NCBI GenBank assembly: GCA_011390985.1
Contig: JAABRJ010000481.1
Span: 1-10,969 of the forward strand
Direction of reading: 5' to 3'
Source of the DNA: Desulfobacteraceae bacterium
Lineage (GTDB): Bacteria; Desulfobacterota; Desulfobacteria; Desulfobacterales; JAABRJ01
DNA length: 10,969 nt
Positions within the stretch are counted from its first letter, which is position 1, and the number at the start of each line of letters is the position of its first letter. The position numbers and the translations under genes were made by a program. Positions 1 through 8,300 of the stretch are shown piece after piece. Under the pieces are notes generated by a model. The model searched no databases, was not told the DNA's origin, and worked only from the letters and a program-made list of their open reading frames with translations.

Positions 1-1
1 C

Positions 2-52
2 GAGGCAGAGGATGTTTCCTGTGCATTGCCTCCGGTTTTTTGCAGAAAACGG
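2..52 (+). promoter_or_regulatory. rplJ mRNA leader (3' part) with terminator-like hairpin
   Basis: Seen: an imperfect hairpin pairs GAGGCA (2-7) with TGCCTC (27-32), with an inner AGGA (9-12)/TCCT (17-20) stem closing a 4-nt loop. It is followed three bases later by a run of six T (36-41), which resembles an intrinsic terminator. A second hairpin, CCG-TTTT (32-34, 36-39) with AAAA-CGG (46-52), shares base 32 with the first and covers the T-run, ending just before the ribosome binding site. Known: rplJ leaders bind the L10-L7/L12 complex and control expression, by translational repression in E. coli and by attenuation in Bacillus subtilis. Inference: this is the downstream end of such a leader. 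The upstream part lies outside the window, so the full fold cannot be judged. Confidence 0.4.
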
Positions 53-61
53 AAAGGGGGT
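53..61 (+). promoter_or_regulatory. Shine-Dalgarno sequence that decides the rplJ start
   Basis: AAAGGGGGT lies 12 bases upstream of the TTG at 74. It can pair with the 16S 3' end along its whole length, using one G-U pair. The spacing is slightly long. An upstream in-frame TTG at 26 has no such sequence and would lie inside the leader hairpin, so this site favours the start at 74. Confidence 0.55.
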
Positions 62-73
62 GTTTTCACTACT

Positions 74-595
74 TTGAAACTCGAGCAGAAAAAACAGATC
101 GTTGAAGAGATCAGGGACAAGTTTTCACGGTCCAAGGTGGTTATCGTCACCGATTACAAGGGCCTGGATGTGGCCGCGATCAATGACCTGCGGCGGAGAC
201 TCCGCGAAGAAAACGTGGAGTATCAGGTTGTCAAGAACACGCTGCTGTCCATCGCTGCCGAAGGTACCGACGTTGCGGTGATCAAGGATCAATTCAAGGG
301 CCCCAGCGCCATCGCCCTGAGTTACGATGACCCGGTCGGACCGGCCAAAATTCTCACCAAATTCGCCGATGAAAACAAAAAATTTGAAATCAAACTCGGC
401 GCAATGGGTGGGAGGGCCCTTGACTTGCGGAGCATCAAGGCCCTGTCGTCCCTGCCGTCCCGGGAAGTTCTGTTGGCACAGGTGCTTGCGGCCATGAACG
501 GCGTGCCGACCGCACTGGTGCGTGCGCTCAACGACGTGCCGACCCGTTTGGTGAATGTCCTGCGGGCGATCCGGGAACAAAAAGAAGCGGCTTAA
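74..595 (+). CDS. rplJ: 50S ribosomal protein L10
   Basis: L10 is the base of the ribosomal stalk: its N-terminal domain binds 23S rRNA and its C-terminal helix carries the L7/L12 dimers. From the chosen start it is 173 aa, normal for the family. Family signatures are visible: VVIVTDYKGLDV (22-33), the LRRRLRE helix (39-45) followed by YQVVKNTLL (50-58), and FKGPSAIAL (74-82). The helical C-terminus ends in ALVRALNDVPTRLVNVLRAI, the expected L7/L12-binding helix. I chose the TTG at 74 because the protein then begins MKLEQKKQIVEE, like other L10 proteins, and a strong Shine-Dalgarno sequence precedes it. An open frame continues upstream to a TTG at 26, but the extra 16 residues do not resemble L10. 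rplL follows after 49 nt. Expression is probably autoregulated through the leader. Confidence 0.95.
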   Translation: MKLEQKKQIVEEIRDKFSRSKVVIVTDYKGLDVAAINDLRRRLREENVEYQVVKNTLLSIAAEGTDVAVIKDQFKGPSAIALSYDDPVGPAKILTKFADENKKFEIKLGAMGGRALDLRSIKALSSLPSREVLLAQVLAAMNGVPTALVRALNDVPTRLVNVLRAIREQKEAA

Positions 596-644
596 ATGCC
601 GGCACCCAATTTTATTTTAAGCAAAACTGGAGGAAACGATTAAA

Positions 645-1034
645 ATGGCGGACCTTACAAAACAAGATGTGATTGATTTTATTGCTAACATGACTGTTCT
701 GGAACTCTCCGAAATGGTCAAAGAGCTCGAAGACAAGTTCGGGGTCTCGGCGGCCGCGCCGATTGCCATGATGGCTGCCGGGCCTGCTGAAGGCGCCGGC
801 GCCGTTGCGGCCGAAGAGGAAAAGACCGAGTTCGATATCATCCTGCTCGCCGCCGGGGACAAGAAAATCCAGGTCATCAAGGAAGTTCGCGCCATTACGG
901 GCCTGGGCTTGAAAGATGCCAAGGCGCTGGTGGATGAGGCGCCGAAACCGGTGAAGGAGGGCGTGGCCAAGGAGGAGGCCGAAAAGATCAAGGCGCAACT
1001 CGAGGAGGCCGGCGCTCAGGTCGAGTTGAAATAG
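645..1034 (+). CDS. rplL: 50S ribosomal protein L7/L12
   Basis: This is the multicopy stalk protein that recruits and stimulates translation GTPases (EF-Tu, EF-G, IF2). Length is 129 aa, slightly above the usual 120-128. Visible parts are the N-terminal dimerisation helices (about 1-33), an Ala/Gly/Glu-rich flexible hinge (about 36-59) and a C-terminal globular domain from about residue 61. The domain has the conserved KIQVIKEVRAITGLGLKDAK segment (74-93) and LVDEAPKPVKEG (95-106), which contacts the GTPases. The ATG is preceded by GGAGG (629-633), with a spacing of 11 nt. It lies directly after rplJ, so the stalk components are co-transcribed. L7/L12 is needed in several copies per ribosome, which fits a downstream hairpin that could reduce read-through into rpoB. 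Confidence 0.98.
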   Translation: MADLTKQDVIDFIANMTVLELSEMVKELEDKFGVSAAAPIAMMAAGPAEGAGAVAAEEEKTEFDIILLAAGDKKIQVIKEVRAITGLGLKDAKALVDEAPKPVKEGVAKEEAEKIKAQLEEAGAQVELK

Positions 1035-1065
1035 CGCTCAGGCCTCGCGATATTCGAGCGCCTGA
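1035..1065 (+). repeat. Alternative short inverted repeats after rplL
   Basis: Directly after the rplL stop codon, CGCTC (1035-1039) can pair with GAGCG (1056-1060), or TCAGGC (1038-1043) with GCCTGA (1060-1065). The two pairings overlap and exclude one another. GCGCTCAGG also occurs as a 9-nt direct repeat at 1012-1020 and 1034-1042, spanning the end of rplL. No T-run follows. Function is unknown and the element may be fortuitous. Confidence 0.25.
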
Positions 1066-1081
1066 ACACGTAAGTACCAAT

Positions 1082-1123
1082 GCGGAAATGGGATCCGAAA
1101 AGGCCTCGGTACCCCATTTCCGC
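1082..1123 (+). promoter_or_regulatory. rplL-rpoB intergenic hairpin (possible attenuator or RNase III site)
   Basis: Seen: GCGGAAATGGG (1082-1092) is a perfect 11-bp inverted repeat of CCCATTTCCGC (1113-1123). Inside it, CCGA (1095-1098) pairs with TCGG (1106-1109) around a 7-nt loop, giving an 11+4 bp stem with a small 2/3-nt internal loop. Only a short CTTT follows, so it is not a strong intrinsic terminator. Known: in E. coli the rplL-rpoB spacer holds a partial terminator and an RNase III processing site that set the excess of L7/L12 over polymerase subunits. Inference: this hairpin has the same position and may do the same job by processing or partial attenuation. Confidence 0.55.
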
Positions 1124-1151
1124 TTTACCGTTATCATAGAGTGGAGATGTC

Positions 1152-4100
1152 ATGTCTGAAATGCCAATGATCAGCAGGCGTTTAAGAAAAAATTTCGGGA
1201 AGATCAAAAAGATCATCGATATTCCGGACCTTATCGGGATGCAGCGGGAATCCTACCAGCGCTTCCTGCAGATCGATGTGCCCCCCGAAAAACGGCAGGA
1301 CCACGGTCTCCAGGCCGTTTTCCAATCCGTTTTTCCCATCAAGGATTTTACCGGCAGCGCATCTCTGGAATTTGTCTCTTATCGCTTTGGTGAAGTCAAG
1401 CACGACGTTCACGAGTGCATTCATCGCGGCATGACATATGAAATCCCCGTTCGAATCACCGTGCGGCTGGTGGTCTACGATGTCGACAAGGATTCCGGGG
1501 TTTCCAACATCCGGGATATCAAGGAGCAGGAAATTTATTTCGGGACCATTCCGCTGATGACCGAGAAGGGCACCTTCATCATCAACGGCACCGAGCGGGT
1601 GGTGGTCAGCCAGTTGCACCGTTCTTCGGGAGTGTTCTTCGACCATGACCAGGGCAAGACCCACTCCAGCGGCAAGGTCATCTACAGCTCCAGAATTATC
1701 CCGGTGCGCGGTTCCTGGATCGACATGGAGGTGGACCCCAAGGATATCGTCCACATTCGGATCGACCGCCGCCGGAAGTTTCCCGTGACCCTGCTGTTTA
1801 AAGCCTTCGGCTACAGCTCGGACGATCTCCTGCAGTATTTCTACAAGACCGAAAAAATCACCCGCCGGGGGGACGACTTTTTCCGGGAATTCAACCCCGA
1901 TTTTCTCAAAGGCCTGCGGGCAACCGTGGATATCGTCGATCCAGGCACCGGCGATCTGCTGGTCAAAAAAGGGCGCATGTACACCCAGCGCGCCCTTCGC
2001 CAGATCAAGACCAGCGGTCTCGAGGTGCTGCCACTGGGCGAACAGGAACTGCTGGGCAAGGTTCTGGCCTTTAGCATCGAGGACCCTCAATCCGGTGAGG
2101 TCATCGCCAAGGCCAACGAGAAGATCGACGAAGACCTTCTGAAAGTCATTCAGGAGGCCGCCGTTTCGGATTTTGCGATCCTGTTTATCGATGGGGTCTC
2201 CAGCAGCGATTCGATCCGCAAGACCCTGTTGCTTGACAAGGTTGAAAGCCGCGAGGAGGCGCTGGTGGAAATCTATCGCCGCCTGCGGCCGGGCAACCCC
2301 GCGACCCCCGAGGTCGCCCAGGATTTCGTCGATCACCTCTTTTTCAAATCGGCCTTTTATGACCTTTCCGATGTCGGGCGGCTGAAGATCAACCTGCGCC
2401 TCGGCGTGAACTCCCCCATCAGCGTGCGCACCCTCCGCAAGGAGGACATCCTCATGACCGCCAAGATTCTGGTGGAACTGCGGGATACGCAGGGCATGGT
2501 GGATGACATCGATCACCTCGGCAACCGGCGGATCCGGGCGGTCGGGGAACTTCTGGAAAACCAGTATCGCATCGGACTGGTGCGCATGGAACGCGCCATC
2601 AAGGAGCGCATGAGTCTGCAGGAAGTCGATGCTCTGATGCCCCATGACCTGGTTAACCCCAAACCGGTTTCGGCGGTGGTCAAGGAGTTTTTCGGCACCA
2701 GCCAGCTCAGCCAGTTCATGGACCAGACCAACCCGCTCTCTGAAACCACCCACAAACGTCGACTCAGCGCATTGGGGCCCGGCGGCTTGACCCGCGAACG
2801 TGCCGGCTTCGAGGTGCGCGACGTGCACCCCTCCCACTACGGCCGGATCTGCCCCATTGAAACCCCTGAAGGGCCGAACATCGGGCTGATCGTTTCGCTC
2901 AGCACCTATGCGCGGGTCAACGATTACGGTTTCATCGAAACCCCCTACCGGGTGGTCAAGGATTCAACCGTGACCACCGCCATTCGCTCGCTTAGCGCCT
3001 TCGAGGAGAAAAAACACCCGATCGCGCAGGCCAATGCACCGATCAACGAGAAAAACGAGTTCATCAACGAGATGGTGACCTCCCGCATCGAAGGCGAGTT
3101 CACCATGACGCCGCGGGAGAAAATCGAGTTGATGGACATCTCGCCCAATCAGCTGGTGAGCGTTTCGGCCTCGCTGATTCCCTTCCTGGAAAACGATGAC
3201 GCCAACCGCGCCCTGATGGGCTCCAACATGCAGCGCCAGGCGGTGCCGCTGATTGTCAGCAAGGCCCCTCTGGTGGGCACCGGCATCGAAGGGGTTGTGG
3301 CCAAGGATTCCGGCGTGACCATCGTCGCCAAGCGGGACGGCATCGTGGAGGACGTCGATGCCGCGCGAATCGTTCTGCGGCATGACACCACCAGCGCCGA
3401 TGCGTCTAAAAAGCCGGTGACGATTTACAACCTGTCCAAATTTGTTCGCAGCAACCAGAACACCTGCTTCAACCATCGCCCGATTGTCAGGAAGGGCCAA
3501 AAGATCAGGGCCGGCGAAATCATCGCCGACGGTCCGGCAACCGAAAACGGGGAACTCGCCTTGGGCAAGAACGTCACGGTGGCTTTCATGCCCTGGGGCG
3601 GCTACAATTTCGAAGACTCGATCCTGGTGAGCGAAAGGCTTGTCCGCGACGGGGTTTACACCTCGGTTCACATCGAGGAGTTCGAGGTCGTGGCCCGGGA
3701 CACCAAGCTGGGCAAAGAGGAAATCACCCGGGATATCCCCAATGTCGGGGAGGAAGCCCTGAAAGATCTGGACGAAAGCGGCATCATTCGCCTCGGTGCC
3801 GAGGTCAAGCCCGGAGATGTCCTGGTGGGCAAGATCACCCCCAAGGGTGAAACCCAGCTTTCTCCCGAGGAGAAACTGCTGCGGGCGATATTCGGCGAGA
3901 AGGCTGGAGACGTCAAAGATACCTCACTGCGGATCCCGCCCGGGGTTGAGGGGATCGTGATCGATGCCAAGGTGTTTTCGCGACGCGGGGTTGAAAAAGA
4001 CGATCGCACACGCGAAATCGAGGACAGCGAAATCGCCGTTCTGGAGCAGAACCGTGAAGACGAGTTGCGGATCATCGACAAGGTGGTGCGCGACCGGCTC

Positions 4101-5252
4101 GGTGCAATCCTGGCTGGGCAGAAGAGCGTGGCCCCGCTGAAAAAAGACAAACGCACTCTGGTGGCCAAGGGCGCCGAAATCACATCGGCCGCCCTGGTGG
4201 ATATCCCCCTGGCGCATCTTGAAGGCATCGTCCTGGAAGATGGGCAGGCGACCGAAAAGGTCCACGAGATTCTCGATCGCTACCGGGAACAGCGCGAAGC
4301 CTGCCGCCTGGCTTTCGAGGAGCATGTCAGCCGCTATGAAAAAGGGGATGACCTGCCGCCCGGGGTCATCAAGCTGGTCAAGGTCTATGTGGCCATGAAG
4401 CGCAAGCTTTCGGTGGGCGACAAGATGGCCGGGCGCCACGGCAACAAGGGGGTCGTCAGCCGCATCCATCCCGTCGAGGACATGCCTTACTTCGCAGACG
4501 GCACCACGGTGGACATGGTGCTCAACCCCCTCGGCGTGCCCTCCCGAATGAACGTCGGGCAGATCCTGGAAATTCACCTGGGATACGCCGCCAAAGGCCT
4601 CGCCAGACAGCTCAATGCACTGGTCGAGGAGCAGCGCTACGAGGAACTCCGCAAAAAGGTCAAGAAACTGTTCGATAAACCCGAGCAGCTGACCTTCATC
4701 GATACCATGGACGACCCCGCCCTGGCCGACTACGTCGGGTACTACCGGGAAGGGGTCCACATGGCGACCCCGGTTTTCGACGGCGCCAAGGAGAGTGAAA
4801 TCAAGACCTTGCTCAAGGAGGCCGGACTGGCGACCACCGGCCAGGCAACCCTCTACGACGGCCGCAGCGGAGAGCCGTTTGATCAGAAAATCACGGTGGG
4901 CACCATGTACATGCTCAAACTGCACCACCTGGTCGACGACAAGATCCACGCCCGCTCCATCGGACCTTATTCACTGGTGACCCAGCAGCCCCTCGGCGGC
5001 AAGGCCCAGTTCGGCGGCCAGCGCCTCGGCGAGATGGAGGTCTGGGCCATGGAGGCCTATGGTGCCGCCCACGCGTTGCAGGAATTTCTGACCGTCAAGT
5101 CCGACGATATGGCCGGGCGCACCCGGATGTACGAAAAGATCGTCAAAGGGCAGAACGTTCTGGAGCCCGGCATCCCCGAATCGTTCAAGGTGCTCACCAA
5201 GGAACTCCAGGCTCTCGGCTTGGATGTTAAGCTGCTTGAAGGAGATGACTAA
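1152..5252 (+). CDS. rpoB: DNA-directed RNA polymerase subunit beta
   Basis: This is the second-largest RNA polymerase subunit. It forms one half of the active-site cleft and carries the rifampicin pocket. Length is 1366 aa (E. coli 1342). The start ATG follows GTGGAG (1141-1146). Conserved stations: the rifampicin region at about 516-541 (TSQLSQFMDQTNPLSETTHK) keeps D524, H534 and S539 (E. coli D516, H526, S531), so a drug-sensitive pocket is predicted. GYNFEDSI contains E821/D822. KMAGRHGNKG contains the two active-centre lysines K1091 and K1099. The C-terminus, from SDDMAGRTRMYEKIV to the end, is typical and packs against beta'. The sequence is full length with no frameshift, and I see no unusual insertion. 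rpoC follows after 91 nt and is surely co-transcribed. Confidence 0.99.
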   Translation: MSEMPMISRRLRKNFGKIKKIIDIPDLIGMQRESYQRFLQIDVPPEKRQDHGLQAVFQSVFPIKDFTGSASLEFVSYRFGEVKHDVHECIHRGMTYEIPVRITVRLVVYDVDKDSGVSNIRDIKEQEIYFGTIPLMTEKGTFIINGTERVVVSQLHRSSGVFFDHDQGKTHSSGKVIYSSRIIPVRGSWIDMEVDPKDIVHIRIDRRRKFPVTLLFKAFGYSSDDLLQYFYKTEKITRRGDDFFREFNPDFLKGLRATVDIVDPGTGDLLVKKGRMYTQRALRQIKTSGLEVLPLGEQELLGKVLAFSIEDPQSGEVIAKANEKIDEDLLKVIQEAAVSDFAILFIDGVSSSDSIRKTLLLDKVESREEALVEIYRRLRPGNPATPEVAQDFVDHLFFKSAFYDLSDVGRLKINLRLGVNSPISVRTLRKEDILMTAKILVELRDTQGMVDDIDHLGNRRIRAVGELLENQYRIGLVRMERAIKERMSLQEVDALMPHDLVNPKPVSAVVKEFFGTSQLSQFMDQTNPLSETTHKRRLSALGPGGLTRERAGFEVRDVHPSHYGRICPIETPEGPNIGLIVSLSTYARVNDYGFIETPYRVVKDSTVTTAIRSLSAFEEKKHPIAQANAPINEKNEFINEMVTSRIEGEFTMTPREKIELMDISPNQLVSVSASLIPFLENDDANRALMGSNMQRQAVPLIVSKAPLVGTGIEGVVAKDSGVTIVAKRDGIVEDVDAARIVLRHDTTSADASKKPVTIYNLSKFVRSNQNTCFNHRPIVRKGQKIRAGEIIADGPATENGELALGKNVTVAFMPWGGYNFEDSILVSERLVRDGVYTSVHIEEFEVVARDTKLGKEEITRDIPNVGEEALKDLDESGIIRLGAEVKPGDVLVGKITPKGETQLSPEEKLLRAIFGEKAGDVKDTSLRIPPGVEGIVIDAKVFSRRGVEKDDRTREIEDSEIAVLEQNREDELRIIDKVVRDRLGAILAGQKSVAPLKKDKRTLVAKGAEITSAALVDIPLAHLEGIVLEDGQATEKVHEILDRYREQREACRLAFEEHVSRYEKGDDLPPGVIKLVKVYVAMKRKLSVGDKMAGRHGNKGVVSRIHPVEDMPYFADGTTVDMVLNPLGVPSRMNVGQILEIHLGYAAKGLARQLNALVEEQRYEELRKKVKKLFDKPEQLTFIDTMDDPALADYVGYYREGVHMATPVFDGAKESEIKTLLKEAGLATTGQATLYDGRSGEPFDQKITVGTMYMLKLHHLVDDKIHARSIGPYSLVTQQPLGGKAQFGGQRLGEMEVWAMEAYGAAHALQEFLTVKSDDMAGRTRMYEKIVKGQNVLEPGIPESFKVLTKELQALGLDVKLLEGDD

Positions 5253-5343
5253 GCCAGCTTGCCCGGGTCCACTCGATCGTCCACTGAAACGGCCGTCTTG
5301 CGCTTAACCGCGACCCTCATCGTTCCTAAAACAGGAAATTGAT

Positions 5344-8300
5344 ATGGAAACATTATACGATTTTTTTGCCAAGCCCACCGATCCCCGCAACTATACCGCC
5401 GTGCAAATCGGCTTGGCTTCGCCGGAGCAGATCCGTCAATGGTCCCACGGTGAAATCAAAAAGCCCGAGACCATCAACTACCGCACTTTCAAACCGGAAC
5501 GCGACGGGCTTTTCTGCGCCAAGATTTTCGGCCCCACCAAGGATTACGAGTGCAACTGCGGCAAGTACAAGCGGATGAAACACCGCGGGGTCATCTGCGA
5601 GAAATGCGGCGTGGAGGTCATTCAATCCAAGGTCCGCCGCGAACGCATGGGGCATATCGAACTGGCCACGCCGTGCGCCCACATCTGGTTTTTGAAGAGT
5701 CTGCCCAGCAAGATCGGTAATCTCCTGGACCTGACGCTCAAGAGCATGGAGAAGGTGCTCTATTTCGACAGCTACATCGTCATCGATCCCAAGGACACAG
5801 GGCTCAGCAAATACCAGCTGCTGTCCGACGAGAAATACCGCGAAGCGCTGGAAACCTACGGCCCCAAGTTCGAGGCCGGCATCGGCGCCGAGGCGGTCAA
5901 AAAGCTGTTGGAGGAGCTGGATCTCGAAGCCCTCTACATCACAATCAAGGGTGAAATCCAGGCGACGGGGTCCGAGGCCAAACGCAAGAAGCTCTCCAAA
6001 CGCCTCAAAATCATCGATGCCTTTCGGCGCTCCGGGATCAAACCGGCCTGGATGATCATGGATATCATCCCGGTGCTGCCCCCCGATTTGCGGCCGCTGG
6101 TGCCGCTGGAAGGCGGGCGCTTCGCCACCTCGGACCTCAACGACCTCTACCGGCGGGTCATCAACCGCAACAACCGCCTGAAGCGGCTGGTCGATCTGAA
6201 GGCCCCCGACATTATCGTGCGCAACGAAAAGCGCATGCTGCAGGAGGCCGTCGACGTTCTCTTCGACAACGGCCGGCACGGAAGGGTCATCACCGGCACC
6301 AACAAGCGGCCGCTCAAGTCCCTGAGCGACACCCTGAAGGGCAAACAGGGCCGCTTCCGCCAGAACCTGCTGGGAAAACGGGTCGACTATTCCGGCCGAA
6401 CCGTCATCACCATCGGCCCCAACCTGCGGCTGCACCAGTGCGGGCTGCCAAAAAAAATGGCCCTGGAGCTTTTCAAGCCCTTTGTTTACTACCGGTTGGA
6501 GGAAAAGGGACTCGTTTCCACGGTCAAGAGCGCCAAAAAAATGGTGGAACGCGAAGTCCCGGAGGTCTGGGACACCTTGGACGAGGTGGTGCGCGAATAC
6601 CCGATCATGCTCAACCGCGCGCCGACACTGCACCGCCTTGGCATCCAGGCCTTTGAGCCGACCTTGATCGAGGGCAAGGCCATCCAGCTGCATCCCCTGG
6701 TCTGCACCGCCTTCAACGCCGACTTCGACGGCGACCAAATGGCGGTTCACATTCCCCTGTCGGTGGAGTCCCAGATCGAGGCCCGGATCCTGATGCTTTC
6801 CAGCAACAACATCCTCTCCCCGGCCAACGGGAGCCCGGTGATCGTCCCGACCCAGGATATCGTTCTGGGTATTTACTACATGACGCTCGACCTGGAGGGC
6901 GTCAAAGGCACAGGTATGCCTTTCTCCGGCCCGGACGAGGTCCGTTCGGCCTACGCGGGCCGCATCCTCCTCTGGGAAATCATTCCCAAGGAGCCCATCC
7001 TGGTGCTGCGCCACATCCTGTCCGCAGGCGATGCCGAAGCCGAAGCCGCCGCCGCCGAGATCCAGGAGGGTGCCGATTTCGTCGACATGGTCGAGAAATA
7101 CTCGGTGGGCCAGGACCGCAAGAACAACGGTTATCTCGGGCTGCTGCGCAAGGATGAATTCAAGCGGGTCTTCAGCGCCGAGGACTCGGATGTGGGCGCG
7201 GTTTTTTCCCTCGAGGAAGGCGAGACGCTCCACAGGCATTTCAGCAACAACGAGAATCATATTTTTCACGTCATTGAAAAACGGCCGGAAATTTCATTCA
7301 CCACCGTCAACCGGGTCATGGACAAGAAAAACCTGCGGGAACTGGTGGACTTCGTCTACCGCAACCTCGGCGCCAAGGCCACGGTCATTCTGTCCGACCG
7401 GCTCAAGGACATCGGCTACTATTACTCAACCGAAGGCGGCCTGTCGATTTCGATCGATGCCATGATCATTCCGCCGGCCAAGAAAACCATCATCAGTGCG
7501 GCTGAAGAGCGGGTCAAGGAAATTGACAAGCAGTACACCGAGGGGCTCATCACTCCCGGTGAAAAGTACAACAAGGTGGTCGATATCTGGGCCAAGGCAA
7601 CCGATGACGTCGCCAATGAGATGATGGCGGTCATGAAGGCCGCGCCGCTGACCGACGAGACGGGCAAACCGATCCTGGATGAAAACGGGGCCCCGGTTGG
7701 TCATGAGAGCTTCAATCCCATCTATATGATGGCGGACTCCGGCGCCCGTGGCAGCAAGGACCAGATGCGGCAGTTGGCCGGTATGCGCGGCCTGATGGCC
7801 AAGCCCTCCGGTGAAATTATCGAAACGCCGATTATCGCCAACTTTCGCGAAGGGTTATCCGTGCTGCAGTATTTTATCTCCACCCACGGCGCGCGCAAAG
7901 GTTTGGCGGATACGGCCCTTAAAACCGCCAACTCGGGGTATCTCACGCGCCGTTTGGCGGACGTGGCTCAGGACTGTACGGTCTTCGAGGAAGACTGCGG
8001 CACCCTGGTGGGTGTTGAGGTCGAACCCCTGATGGAGGGTGGTGAAATCATCCAGGATATCGGAGAAAGAATCCTCGGCCGGATCGCCGTCGACGACATT
8101 CTGGATCCGTTTACCGACAAGGTCCTGGTCAAGGCTGGCGAGGAAATCAATGAAACGGCCGTGCGTCGGGTCGAAAACGCCGGTATTACCCGCGTGCATA
8201 TCCGTTCGGCGCTGACCTGCAAATCCAACCGCGGCATCTGCGCCAAGTGCTACGGTCGAGACCTCTCGCATGGGGCCCGGGTCGAAATCGGGCAGGCGGT

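Noticed and set aside
26..73. Upstream extension of rplJ from TTG at 26
   Set aside because: The extra residues (PPVFCRKRKGG...) do not look like L10, and the segment overlaps the leader hairpins and the ribosome binding site.
1132..1137. TATCAT before rpoB as a -10 promoter box
   Set aside because: There is no -35-like hexamer at 15-19 bp upstream, where the hairpin arm lies instead.
1182..2837. Long minus-strand open frame opposite rpoB (and similar ones opposite rpoC, for example 5353-7269 and 7855-9666)
   Set aside because: These are antisense shadows of G+C-rich codons in conserved genes, and the translations resemble no family I know.
5253..5343. GTCCACT direct repeat (5267-5273 and 5279-5285) and ACGGCCGT palindrome in the rpoB-rpoC spacer
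   Set aside because: Both are short, no promoter or terminator shape surrounds them, and they are expected by chance in G+C-rich DNA.
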